Shown here piece by piece: positions 9,622-17,942 of a DNA stretch of 64,000 nucleotides. Under the pieces are notes generated by a model. That model was not told the origin of the DNA and made no database searches. It was given only the letters and a program-made list of their open reading frames with translations. Numbering within the stretch: position 1 is the first letter of the stretch; every line of letters starts with the position of its first letter. The position numbers and the translations under genes are program-made. This DNA comes from Gammaproteobacteria bacterium (GTDB taxonomy: Bacteria; Pseudomonadota; Gammaproteobacteria; Ga0077536): NCBI GenBank assembly GCA_021773835.1, contig JAJFJQ010000051.1:1-64000 (forward strand). Reading direction: 5' to 3'.

Positions 9622-11620
9622 AGTCGAATTAGAGGATTTCCGTCAATTCTATGGGCACCAGTCAATTGCATTCGCGCAAGATGTTAACAAGAATGTCACG
9701 CTGGTCCATGCCGAAAATGGTTTCGGGAAGACGACGCTTCTTAATGCGATTTTATGGTGCCTCTTCGAACAGACTACGACCAAATTCGAGCAACCAAAGC
9801 AAATCGTAAATTTTGACGCGGCGGATGAAGGCACAATTAAAGCGTCTGTCAGTGTCGAATTTTCTTTTCGAGAAAAGCAGTTTCTCGCTGAACGCATTTT
9901 CCGTGATAAAAACAAGAAAACAGAGTTCATTTGCTCGGAATTGCGTGCGGGAGCTTTAACATCGCTCCCGAACCCCGAGCTGTTTATCGCATCCGTCATC
10001 CCGCCGGAGATGGCGAAATATTTTTTCTTCGACGGGGAGGCGGCCGAGTCATTTGCGTCCGCAAAAAATTACAAAGTAATCGGACCCGCGATTCGGAATA
10101 TCCTTGGGTGTTCACTTGCAGAAACCGCATTGGGCGATCTAAAGAAAATTCATAAAGATCTGAGTAAAGAAGTTGAGACCGCGACTGAAGACGCCGAATT
10201 AAAAGAGATAGAGCGAGAACTAATCGAAACTGCAGAGAACCTTGAATTGCACGAAGGGCAAAAGCTGGAGAAGAAAGAACAACTTGGGACCTACGAGGAT
10301 ACCTTTGAGAAAATAAACCAGCAGCTTCGAGAGTCGGAGGGTGCTCGCCAATATCAACTGAAGCTTGACGAAATAAATCGAGAACTGACCCGCGTCCAAG
10401 AAGATGTGTCCAGAGTTCGGGGACAGATCGCGGATTGGGTCGGAACACGGGCGGTTCGACTACTAGGGAATCGCCTGAGTCAAATCACCTTGGATTTTAT
10501 CGACGAGAACGAACTTAAAGGAAAGATTCCAAGTCCGTACAACGAAGACTTTGTAAAGCAGCTGATCGGAAGTGCCGTTTGTATTTGTGGACGACCGCTT
10601 GAGCCTGAATCGGAGGAATGGCGGAAAGTGGTCCATTTGCTACGCGACGCAGGGAATGCTGAATTAATGGGGAGAATCAATAGGGCACGTGCCCGTTCTA
10701 ACCAGTTTACGGAATCTGCCGCAGAAACGTCTGCCGCGTTGATTGACCTTCAATCGCAACTCGCGACGCGGCGGCAACGCCTCGCTGAACTAGAGAAACA
10801 AAGCGCCGAGGTAAGCGCCAAGATTAGCGGGCTTCCAATGACGGAGATTCAGGAACGGGAGCGCGCGAAAGGTGAACTAAAGAAAAATATCGCCGAGTGT
10901 AACCAAGCGCTGGGTAAGATCGATACTTTTATCGATTCCTGTATTCGTCGGCAGCAAGAATTGGAAAAGAACGAAGAGAAGCTCAAGCGAAAAGACGTCA
11001 AGACTCAGAAACTCCGAGGCAAAAGAGATTTTGTCCGGCGTGCAAAAGACTTGCTTGAGTTCTTGTTGAAACAGTACGAGGTTGAGGCAAGGAATCAAAT
11101 TGAGACTGAAGTCAATAATATTTTGGCTACTGCAACGCATAAGGATTACGAGTGTCGATTTAATGATGATTTTTCCCTCGAGTTATTATTGACAGAACGG
11201 TCAATGCCAAAAAGTACCGGCGAAAATCAACTTTTAAGTTTGATTTTTATCGCCTCTCTAGTGAAGTTTGCGGAATCGAGAACCGAAGCTGACGAGCTAC
11301 TGCTAAAACCGGGGACGGTCGCACCTTTAGTTCTAGACGCCCCGTTTGGACAACTTGATGAGTCGTACCAACGGGAGACGGCGTCGAGTTTGCCGAACCT
11401 GGCGGAACAAGTGGTTGTACTCCTCTCAAGTTCGCAGGCCTCGAATGTCGTGTTAGACGCCCTTAAGCCGAAAATTGGCGCGGAATACGTAATTATTTCC
11501 GAGAACAAGGCGCTGAAAGGCAACAAAGAAGAAGTGATTTTGCGGATAAATGAAACCGATTACACGTGCACGCTATATGGTCGTAAGCACAATATATCGA
11601 CGATCGAGAGGGTAGCGTGA
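9608..11620 (+). CDS. Second SMC/DndD-like ATPase of the PT effector block
   Basis: This 670-residue protein has an SMC layout. The Walker A HAENGFGKTTLL lies at about residues 34-45 and is followed by FFFDGEAAESF, a segment typical of DndD-like ATPases. Long coiled coils flank a C-x-C hook (CICGRPL, Cys 325 and 327). The C-terminal signature STGENQ and Walker B LVLDAPFGQLDES complete the ATPase. I chose the ATG at 9608, which overlaps the 54-residue gene and begins the conserved MKITKVELEDFRQF strand; the upstream ATG at 9578 would add ten unlikely residues. It differs clearly from the DndD at 3342-5357. Role inferred: ATP-driven component of a PT-dependent effector, working with the following two genes, which overlap it head to tail. 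Confidence 0.85.
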   Translation: MKITKVELEDFRQFYGHQSIAFAQDVNKNVTLVHAENGFGKTTLLNAILWCLFEQTTTKFEQPKQIVNFDAADEGTIKASVSVEFSFREKQFLAERIFRDKNKKTEFICSELRAGALTSLPNPELFIASVIPPEMAKYFFFDGEAAESFASAKNYKVIGPAIRNILGCSLAETALGDLKKIHKDLSKEVETATEDAELKEIERELIETAENLELHEGQKLEKKEQLGTYEDTFEKINQQLRESEGARQYQLKLDEINRELTRVQEDVSRVRGQIADWVGTRAVRLLGNRLSQITLDFIDENELKGKIPSPYNEDFVKQLIGSAVCICGRPLEPESEEWRKVVHLLRDAGNAELMGRINRARARSNQFTESAAETSAALIDLQSQLATRRQRLAELEKQSAEVSAKISGLPMTEIQERERAKGELKKNIAECNQALGKIDTFIDSCIRRQQELEKNEEKLKRKDVKTQKLRGKRDFVRRAKDLLEFLLKQYEVEARNQIETEVNNILATATHKDYECRFNDDFSLELLLTERSMPKSTGENQLLSLIFIASLVKFAESRTEADELLLKPGTVAPLVLDAPFGQLDESYQRETASSLPNLAEQVVVLLSSSQASNVVLDALKPKIGAEYVIISENKALKGNKEEVILRINETDYTCTLYGRKHNISTIERVA

Positions 11621-12087
11621 TGCGCGCGATTCGACGAAATAAGAAGCACGAAGATCTGGTTCGCCGACTCACAGAACCAGCGCACCCTGATTCGAACAAG
11701 TCCATATTTCCTACGATGCGAGAACTCATGTGTTTCGCGGCCTTATTGGGTTTCGAAAACGAAAAGCAAGGCCCGCTCGTGGAACCTTCTCTGGAAATTG
11801 ACGGGCGCATTTTCGTAAACCACCAGCAGTCGTTGGACGTGCTGTATTTGCTCGCCCTTACGACCGAGAAGGACGCTAATGTATTACGAGAAGATAATGA
11901 GGATCAGATGGTCAAATTCTTCGAAGAGTATGCGGAAGGCGGGCTAGAAATAATCGAACAGTGGATGCGCGAGATGCCCGAGGACCCGACAGGGGAGCGT
12001 GCAATTATCAATGGACTCCAAGAAAGAGGTTATCTTTCTAGTCAAACGAAAGACACCGAAGTTGATCCCGGAAGCGTCTCATTCTAA
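11620..12087 (+). CDS. Dnd system-associated protein 4
   Basis: This 155-residue soluble protein resembles the family called dnd system-associated protein 4. It has an N-terminal basic segment (RNKKHEDLVRRL), a central FPTMRELMCFAALLGFE stretch, and a C-terminal half rich in acidic residues around a repeated EE pattern. The family's function is unknown; it is found near dnd genes together with the helicase-type PT restriction protein. The start is the ATG at 11620, which shares bases with the stop of the preceding gene (TGATG); a GTG one codon earlier is possible. Its stop overlaps the next start (TAATG). These overlaps imply a multi-protein complex made in fixed ratio. Confidence 0.82.
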   Translation: MRAIRRNKKHEDLVRRLTEPAHPDSNKSIFPTMRELMCFAALLGFENEKQGPLVEPSLEIDGRIFVNHQQSLDVLYLLALTTEKDANVLREDNEDQMVKFFEEYAEGGLEIIEQWMREMPEDPTGERAIINGLQERGYLSSQTKDTEVDPGSVSF

Positions 12088-14231
12088 TGGTTTTAAGCGA
12101 TCTCCCTCTTAGGGCTGTTTATCGCTCGAACAACGACAATCTGTTAAGAGATTTCTATATCCCCTGCCTATCTGCGTCTAAACGATACGATCGTGCAGTC
12201 GGTTATTTTTCCGCATCTATGTTGTCTTACGCGGCACAAGGGCTATCTGCGTTTGTGGCGCGCGAGGGTTTCATGCGTCTAATTATCGGTGGAGCGCTTG
12301 ATGATCAAGACTATGTGGCGATCCAGGAAGGATACGCGCAAAAAGAAGTAAATGATCGGCTAGGCGATGAGTTCATTCGACAAATTCAGTCGATCGACGA
12401 CGCACTATTTCACCGGCGATTGGAATTGTTGTCGTGGTTAATCGCAAGTGGTCGACTCGAGATCAAAATAGCCTTGCGGAAACAGGGAATGTACCACGAG
12501 AAGATCGGGATTTTCGGTGACGAAAATGACGACCAAGTTGTTTTCCAAGGTTCTGCTAACGAAACCGCAGCTGGACTACTCCCAGACTTCAACTTTGAGT
12601 CGATTAACGTGTTCCCGAGTTGGCAAGAGGCGCTCAAAGAGCATGCCCAGCCTTATTTGGAAGGCTTTGAAGCGCTCTGGAATAATCAGGAACGAGACAC
12701 TATTGTTTTGGCGTTTCCCGAAGCTGCACACGAAAAGCTTATCGACATAGCAACTTATGTGTCGACGCCGATGTCGACCGAGCTTGAGATCGAACTTTGG
12801 GAGCGCCTCCAACGATCTCAATTTGCCAGGGGGCAGTCCACCGAAAATGTTCCGAATATACCCAGGCTTTATCGAGGTAATGATTTCGCGATCCGTCCGC
12901 ACCAAAAACGCGCCCTCGATGCGTGGAAGGCCAACGGTTTCCAGGGTGTCCTTGCACTTGCTACTGGTGCTGGAAAGACAGTGACCGCGATTTACGGGGC
13001 GACAAAAATCTATGAATCACATAAGCGACTGTTCCTTCTCGTAGCGGTTCCGTACATCAATCTGGCAGATCAGTGGATTGATGAGCTCCGAGAGTTCGGG
13101 ATTTCCGCAACGCGCTGCTATGGTGGGAGTCAAACTTGGCAATCGCAGTTCTCTGCTGATGTTCAAGAGTTTGAAGCCGGCGTAAAGTCGTTTTCCGCCG
13201 CAGTGGTCGTTAATGCGACATTATCGACAGGTAATTTTCAGGACATTTTGAAAAGAATATCCGGCCGCGCACTTTTGTGGATCGGGGATGAATGTCACCA
13301 TCACTCGGCATCTAAGCTCAATTCCAGTTTGCCTCAACAAGCGCATTTGCGACTCGGGTTGTCGGCCACACCAGAACACTATCTCAATACTGAAGCGAAT
13401 CAGCGACTTCGCGATTTTTACGGCCCCGTGGTTGCCGAATATTCTTTGGAAGATGCGCTTAATGACGGGATCCTTACACCGTATCGATATCACATCATCC
13501 CTGTTGAGCTCACGGAGAATGAGACTGAACGTTATGGAGAGATTAGTCAGAAGATTTCTACGCTCATGGCGTCTGGCGGTGGTATCAATGAGGAAAATCC
13601 CGGGTCGGACGCGCTGAATCAACTATTGTTTCAAAGAGCTCGGCTGCTCGGTGCTGCGCAAAACAAGCTTATTGAGCTGAATAGACTTTTGGGGGAGCGG
13701 GAGACGGAACCGCTAACCCTAGTGTATTGCGGCGATGGAAGCATCGAAGACCAAGACGACGAGCCTATTCGACAGATTGATGCGGTGACGCAGCTTCTCC
13801 ATGCAAATGATTGGCGTTGTGCTCGCTTCACCTCTCGCGAATCACGGGATCAGCGACTGCGGATACTCGATCAGTTCCGAATTAACGCGGTAGACGCCCT
13901 CGTAGCCATCCGTTGTTTAGACGAAGGGATCGATATCCCTGCGTGTCGTATCGCATTCATATTAGCGAGCAGTCGAAATCCAAAGCAATTTATACAACGC
14001 CGTGGTCGAATTTTGCGACGCGCGCCGGGGAAAGAAGAAGCGATAATTTATGATTTTGTCGTGCTTATACCGCCAATTTTGGCTAGTGGCTCCAATTTCG
14101 AACGCCAACTTTTAAGGAACGAGTTGAAGCGAGTTCGTGAATTTGCAGGTCTTGCCGTTAACCATACGGAAGCAATTTTGACCCTGCTTCCTTATCTCGA
14201 TGCATATGACTTGCTACACGATATCGTCTGA
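12087..14231 (+). CDS. PT-dependent restriction protein: PLD-like nuclease fused to SF2 helicase
   Basis: This 714-residue fusion resembles the family annotated as DNA phosphorothioation system restriction enzyme. Residues 1-200 form a phospholipase-D-like nuclease domain. Its H-x-K motif is HEK at 137-139 and it has a GSANET segment near 160. Residues 270-650 are a superfamily 2 helicase with Walker A ATGAGKT (about 292), DECH box at 401-404, GLSATPEH, and motif VI QFIQRRGRILRR. Only one HKD-type motif is visible, so the nuclease may act as a dimer, as single-motif PLD enzymes do. It is the last gene of the effector block and is translationally coupled to the gene before it. Inferred role: acts on invading DNA that lacks PT marks. 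Confidence 0.88.
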   Translation: MVLSDLPLRAVYRSNNDNLLRDFYIPCLSASKRYDRAVGYFSASMLSYAAQGLSAFVAREGFMRLIIGGALDDQDYVAIQEGYAQKEVNDRLGDEFIRQIQSIDDALFHRRLELLSWLIASGRLEIKIALRKQGMYHEKIGIFGDENDDQVVFQGSANETAAGLLPDFNFESINVFPSWQEALKEHAQPYLEGFEALWNNQERDTIVLAFPEAAHEKLIDIATYVSTPMSTELEIELWERLQRSQFARGQSTENVPNIPRLYRGNDFAIRPHQKRALDAWKANGFQGVLALATGAGKTVTAIYGATKIYESHKRLFLLVAVPYINLADQWIDELREFGISATRCYGGSQTWQSQFSADVQEFEAGVKSFSAAVVVNATLSTGNFQDILKRISGRALLWIGDECHHHSASKLNSSLPQQAHLRLGLSATPEHYLNTEANQRLRDFYGPVVAEYSLEDALNDGILTPYRYHIIPVELTENETERYGEISQKISTLMASGGGINEENPGSDALNQLLFQRARLLGAAQNKLIELNRLLGERETEPLTLVYCGDGSIEDQDDEPIRQIDAVTQLLHANDWRCARFTSRESRDQRLRILDQFRINAVDALVAIRCLDEGIDIPACRIAFILASSRNPKQFIQRRGRILRRAPGKEEAIIYDFVVLIPPILASGSNFERQLLRNELKRVREFAGLAVNHTEAILTLLPYLDAYDLLHDIV

Positions 14232-14353
14232 CACCGGTATCGAAGTCGCGGAAGGTAACGGTTCTCTCAGCCGGCTAAACTTGCAAGGGTGATGGTCTGG
14301 CTTTTGTTGTGTAGCAACTTGTTCCTCCCATAAATTGGATCGTATTGAACTAA

Positions 14354-14647
14354 TTGACTTTTTCGTCGGCGGGTTTGAGCATTGCCGACATGATATTTAC
14401 ATTATTTCGGGTAGTCGTTGCGTCGCTTTTTTCGTCCATGAAGACGCAGCGGATGCTAGTTCTCGAGACCATCGCTCTCCGGCAGCAAGTTGTGATGTTG
14501 AAGCGGTCAGCGAAACGTGCCCGACCGAGCACGGCGGATCGCTTCTTTTGGATCACCTTCGCCCGATTTGTTGGCGACTGGCGAAAAAGCATCATCGCGT
14601 TGCACTCAGACACAGTCGTTCGTTTGTCGATTTGCGCGTTCGATTGA
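14354..14647 (+). pseudogene. Truncated transposase/integrase N-terminal fragment
   Basis: A 97-codon frame contains LVLETIALRQQVVMLKRSAK, then RPSTADRFFWITFARF and GDWRKSIIALHSDTVVR. This run is typical of the N-terminus of a family of rve-domain (DDE) transposases, where LRQQLAVLKR, DRLFW and a VKPETVLRWHR-like segment follow in order. The match stops where VRWHRRGF would be expected (here VRLSICAFD), and no catalytic DDE core follows. It is therefore a remnant. No intact insertion sequence ends were found. The sequence on to about 14900 shows nothing else recognisable. Its presence between the last defence gene and the tRNA fragment supports an island end. Confidence 0.7.
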
Positions 14648-14902
14648 TCCGTTTTCGAGCGGATTTGCATTTAATAATTGAGCCACCGTAGATGTCATAT
14701 TTCCGTCTGTCAAAGACCAAATACCGGATCAAAATTCGATGCAACTGGTGGATCAATCGAACGTGCAAATCAACATCCACAAGCATGTCGACGTTCCCCC
14801 GTATTTGAGTAGCGCCGGCATCTGTAGTCCAATACCTCTGATGTAAGGAGATTGGACATGATCAAATCTATAGAGCAAATGAAAGGCGCAGCCGCGAGGG
14901 AA

Positions 14903-14980
14903 TCGTGGGGCACAAACACGACAGAAACGGCGTAGATCAGTACCTTACAAGCGTGAATCAGTGATTTCTATGCCCCACGA
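14903..14980. repeat. 10-base perfect inverted repeat near the island end
   Basis: TCGTGGGGCA at 14903-14912 is exactly reversed and complemented as TGCCCCACGA at 14971-14980, with 58 bases between. It lies about 50 bases inside the tRNA 3' fragment. It may be a recombinase arm or excisionase site, an insertion sequence relic, or a transcript hairpin. Confidence 0.45.
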
Positions 14981-15027
14981 CACTAACCTAACAAATTGAT
15001 TATTAAATCGAAATTCGAGTTAGAAAG

Positions 15028-15077
15028 CCGCATTCGTAATGCGTAGGTCCGGAGTTCGAGTCTCCGTTCCGGCACCA
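15028..15077 (+). tRNA. 3' half of a tRNA-Thr(CGT) gene: island attachment-site remnant
   Basis: The segment contains an anticodon stem-loop with loop TTCGTAA (anticodon CGT, Thr), a variable loop, a T arm (CGGAG, TTCGAGT, CTCCG), the acceptor 3' strand TTCCGGC, a discriminator A and an encoded CCA at 15075-15077. The bases upstream (A+T-rich, ending TTAGAAAGCC) do not form the 5' acceptor strand GCCGGAA or a D arm, so this is not a working tRNA gene. A detached 3' half is what site-specific recombination of an island into a tRNA gene leaves at its far end. I read it as the right attachment site of the Dnd island. Confidence 0.8.
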
Positions 15078-15097
15078 TTATTCTAGGCACAGTGCGT

Positions 15098-15180
15098 AAT
15101 ATCGGAAATTTGCGGACGGCGAGCCGAAATACCCGAAGCGAGCCAAAGCACACCCTCATATACGGGAAATTACCGATATT
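15098..15180. repeat. 14-base inverted repeat (13 of 14 matching) beside the tRNA remnant
   Basis: AATATCGGAAATTT at 15098-15111 pairs with AAATTACCGATATT at 15167-15180, with one mismatch and a 55-base interval. It begins 20 bases after the tRNA fragment. It could be an integrase-related site or a feature of the chromosome next to the original tRNA gene. Nothing else recognisable lies from 15181 to 15400. Confidence 0.5.
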
Positions 15181-15408
15181 GGAGGAAAATCTGCATAATT
15201 ATTGAATTGGCCCGTCCTAGAACTCCGGATCTGTCAAGATCCTTTACAAATTGCACACTCCAAAAGGGCCTATTTTCTGGAATTCTTTACACTCGGACAG
15301 GCGGACTTTCGTTAACGCATTGATAATTATGAAATTTAAGTTTTGGCATTAAAATTGCTTCCCACATTGGTAACTATTTCAACACTCAGCGAATGCTGGA
15401 GACCCATT

Positions 15409-16038
15409 ATGCGAAAAATAACAACTAGTCTGATCCTTACAATCTCCCTGCTATTTCTGTCAGCGCCGGCCTTTGCAACGCTGATCGGTATTACTACCAG
15501 TATCTCGGCAGCCCACCCTACTACCGATGTCGCAACAGGCACCCCGGGCTGTGGTGGTGTCCTTGTCGGCGCTGGCGCCGAATGTATTATTGATGATGCC
15601 GCCGGCCCCGATTTTATTGACGAAATATCGGTCGACATCCAAGAGTCGAGCATCGTGTTTAGTTTTATTAATGCCGGGACCGACGACGCCTTCGTTTGGT
15701 CATTCAGCCCCGTTTCATTCGGTATTGTAATTGGCGAGCTGTTCTGGATTGATGATCCGTCCGCGACGATATTGAGCATTTCCGACTCTGGCCTTGTCCT
15801 GAGCGCTGGCGTGACAGAGGATGGCGGTAGCCTCGGCACCGATCTCGACGGAAGCGAGATAACACTAGAATTCGACAACCTACTCCTAGGCCTTTGTGAT
15901 GCGGGGACGACCTGCGCCACCTTCACGATCGATATAGAAGCAGAGCACACTGTTGTGAGGACCCCGGAACCCACCAGTCTCGCCCTGCTCGGTCTCGGTT
16001 TAGCGGGTCTCGGATATTCGCGTAGGAAGACGCGATAG
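15409..16038 (+). CDS. PEP-CTERM sorting-signal surface protein
   Basis: This 209-residue exported protein has an N-terminal signal peptide (MRKITTSLILTISLLFL, cut near SAPAFA). It ends in a C-terminal PEP-CTERM sorting tail: TPEPTSLALL, a hydrophobic LGLGLAGLGY helix, then SRRKTR. Such tails are recognised by an exosortase, and the proteins are linked to exopolysaccharide. The body is rich in Asp, Ser and Thr, with a pair of cysteines near GCGG and ECI, and no enzyme motif. I chose the ATG at 15409 because it begins the signal peptide; an upstream start at 15343 would put 22 odd residues before it. It stands alone, followed by a strong terminator. No exosortase gene is in this window. Confidence 0.85.
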   Translation: MRKITTSLILTISLLFLSAPAFATLIGITTSISAAHPTTDVATGTPGCGGVLVGAGAECIIDDAAGPDFIDEISVDIQESSIVFSFINAGTDDAFVWSFSPVSFGIVIGELFWIDDPSATILSISDSGLVLSAGVTEDGGSLGTDLDGSEITLEFDNLLLGLCDAGTTCATFTIDIEAEHTVVRTPEPTSLALLGLGLAGLGYSRRKTR

Positions 16039-16065
16039 TCGCAAGGCCGAAAGAGACTCATTTAG

Positions 16066-16093
16066 GAAACCCGCTACCGGCGGGTTTCTTTTT
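16066..16093 (+). terminator. Rho-independent terminator of the PEP-CTERM gene
   Basis: GAAACCCGC pairs perfectly with GCGGGTTTC around the loop TACCG and is followed by TTTTT. It lies 27 bases after the stop codon at 16038. Confidence 0.92.
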
Positions 16094-16300
16094 GCCTCCG
16101 CAATGGGCCTATACCGGCCTGCGCGGTTCTACGGACTAGAGCAGCACTCCCCCACCTGCCGTTTATCAGTTCGTGACAAACAAAAACCTCCTGCCCGGGA
16201 ACCTAACTCAAGTCGGACAAACTAACCACTCGCGGGTCGGCAGGATTGCGGCTACGCTTGACGCCATGCGAGCAACCTTCCGACACCGGAGTAGCAGGAA

Positions 16301-16564
16301 ATGAGGGCGGTCACACTCAAGCGATTTAACATTTGGTGCTTTGCGGCATTCTTGCTCTTTCCGCTTTCCGTCGCGGCGGAAGTCGACGTCCCCTACCGGG
16401 TCAAGACAATATTTAAGGACGCCGGCTGCCGCATCATTCGCGTCCAGAAGGTCGCGCGCACCGATCTGGATGCCCAATCGGTTTACGTTGCTTGGTGCTC
16501 GGGCTCGGATGTCTACCTACAGGTTGCGAAGTGCGACGGTTTCTCGTGTCACCTTGCGCATTGA
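16301..16564 (+). CDS. Small exported protein of unknown function
   Basis: This 87-residue product begins with a signal peptide (basic start, then CFAAFLLFPLSVAA, cleavage after VAA or AAE). The mature part is about 60 residues, with four cysteines that could form disulfides in the periplasm. An AGGA ribosome binding site lies just before the ATG. I do not recognise the family. The stop is 84 bases from the convergent glutathione S-transferase gene. A real gene is likely because of the signal peptide and ribosome binding site, but the length leaves some doubt. Confidence 0.6.
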   Translation: MRAVTLKRFNIWCFAAFLLFPLSVAAEVDVPYRVKTIFKDAGCRIIRVQKVARTDLDAQSVYVAWCSGSDVYLQVAKCDGFSCHLAH

Positions 16565-16648
16565 GCTAACCCCACTGTCGCGGTTACATCGTCCTGTTGG
16601 TAGCTATACGGCTCCGACGATATTCGTATCCCGGAAGCGTACGGATCA

Positions 16649-17317
16649 TCAGGCCGCATCCCTTCTGTTCCACACCGCGATCTCGTCGTCGATGATTGCC
16701 TTAAACGAAGCTCGAGCATGCATCCTTGCGAGAAACGCCGAGAGGTGCGGCCAACGCCCAGGATCGACATCAATACCCGCGTGCCATAAGTTAACGTGGA
16801 TGCTGGCGACCGTGATATCTGCGACTGTGAGCGCGTTTCCAACGAAAAAATCTTCTTCACCGAGGGCTTGCTCAAGGTAATCCCACATCGGTTCGATATC
16901 TTCACTCACGCATTTCTCGACCTGTGCCCGAACCTCCGCGGTGACCGGTTGGTCCATCATGACGGGGCCGATGACAAGCGGAAAAAAGATCCCGGGCCCG
17001 GCTTTCGGCACCATGCCGCTATCGATATATTCCTCGAGCCAAAGTGCCCGCGCGTAGGCGTAGTCGTCGGTCGGATATAAGGCCGGTTCGGGATGACGGC
17101 GTTCGAGATACGCGCAAATTACTGATGAATCAGCCAGCGTTTTGTCATCGTGCTGCAAGGCAGGGATCTTTCCAAGTGGGCTGATGTCGCGATAGTGCTC
17201 CGGCGGGCTAAATGGATTCACTGGATCAGCCTCGAATTCCAATCCTTTTTCTGCCAGTGTAACCAAGACCTTTCTAACGTAGGGCGAGACACTGGCGCCA
17301 AAAAGTTTGTAGGGCAT
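16649..17317 (-). CDS. Glutathione S-transferase family protein
   Basis: This 222-residue protein has a thioredoxin-like N-terminal domain: YKLFGASVSPYVRKV, then SPLGKIPAL, and LADSSVICAYLE, the glutathione-binding ESxxI-type turn. An all-helical C-terminal domain follows, with LTVADITVAS as the N-capping box region. Ser 9-11 in ASVSP may replace the catalytic Ser or Cys of bacterial classes. Such enzymes conjugate glutathione to electrophiles or act in stress responses. The gene is alone on the minus strand, divergent from the DUF3237 gene over a 166-base gap. The substrate cannot be told from sequence. Confidence 0.9.
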   Translation of the reverse strand: MPYKLFGASVSPYVRKVLVTLAEKGLEFEADPVNPFSPPEHYRDISPLGKIPALQHDDKTLADSSVICAYLERRHPEPALYPTDDYAYARALWLEEYIDSGMVPKAGPGIFFPLVIGPVMMDQPVTAEVRAQVEKCVSEDIEPMWDYLEQALGEEDFFVGNALTVADITVASIHVNLWHAGIDVDPGRWPHLSAFLARMHARASFKAIIDDEIAVWNRRDAA

Positions 17318-17483
17318 GAGTTAGTACTCCATTGGATACTCAGAAATGGTAGCAGCTGCAGGCGCATTTTGCAGGCACGGTTAGTGGCAATCTGATCATC
17401 GAAGCGTGGCTCAGTTGGTGTCCTCGGCGCGGCCGGTTAACATCGATGCCTCGACAAACAACCTGTACGAGGGAGACTGTTTC

Positions 17484-17942
17484 GTGAAACTGGAACCGCT
17501 AATGGAGTACTACGCCAATTTGGAAGCGCCCCTTGCAGTTGGTGTTTGACCGTTCGGTAATCGACTAATTGTTGAGGTCAATGGCGGTGAATTCGAAGGC
17601 CCAAAGCTCAAAGGTAAGTTGCGTAAATTGAGCGCTGCGGATTGGTTAATCATCGACAACGATGGATTAGGCCATCTCGACGTGCGCGCGACCTTCGAGA
17701 CGCACGACGGCACCTTCATTTATTCGCAATACTTCGGTCATCTTGTGCTTAACGATGCGATGCTGGCGGCACTCGCGGGAACGGGTGATTGTGACTATGG
17801 GGATACCGAATTCTTCATTGCGCCGCGCATGGAAACCGGCGACGAACGTTACAAATGGGTCAACAAGGTTGTCGCAGTGGCCCAGGGGCGGATCATGCAA
17901 GGACGGGTTGAATATAAAGTGTTTCAGTGCGTTAACGATTAA
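17484..17942 (+). pseudogene. DUF3237-family gene interrupted by one in-frame TGA
   Basis: From a GTG at 17484, preceded by a good GAGGGAG site, the frame reads KLEPLMEYYANLEAPLAVGV and then hits TGA at 17547-17549. The same frame then continues PFGNRLIVEVNGGEFEGPKL and on to 17942 with no other stop. Both sides fit the DUF3237 family, which has an LEPL start, an xGxxPxGxR turn, the GGxFEGPxLxG motif, then DGxxxLDVRxT. Total length of about 152 codons is normal for the family. So a single nonsense codon replaces one residue between V and P. Either the gene is a recent pseudogene, the base is a sequencing error, or the stop is read through. Its function, if any, is unknown. Confidence 0.75.

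Larger units (their letters stand above)
1..15077. mobile_element. Right-hand part of a genomic island carrying a Dnd phosphorothioation defence locus
   Basis: The stretch from the window start to the tRNA-Thr 3' fragment near 15028-15077 behaves as one acquired block. It is more A+T-rich to the eye than the sequence after 15.4 kb and contains only PT-defence genes plus a transposase remnant. It ends at a detached tRNA 3' half. Islands that integrate into the 3' end of a tRNA gene leave an intact tRNA at one end and such a partial copy at the other. I infer that the intact tRNA-Thr(CGT) and any integrase gene lie to the left of this window. I did not compute base composition. Confidence 0.7.

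Noticed and set aside
15336-16061. Long minus-strand frame opposite the PEP-CTERM gene
   Set aside because: It mirrors the real gene codon by codon; no start site or family features.
17404-17420. tRNA-like D-arm words (TGGCTCAGTTGGT)
   Set aside because: The following bases do not form the anticodon or T arms, so it is a chance match.
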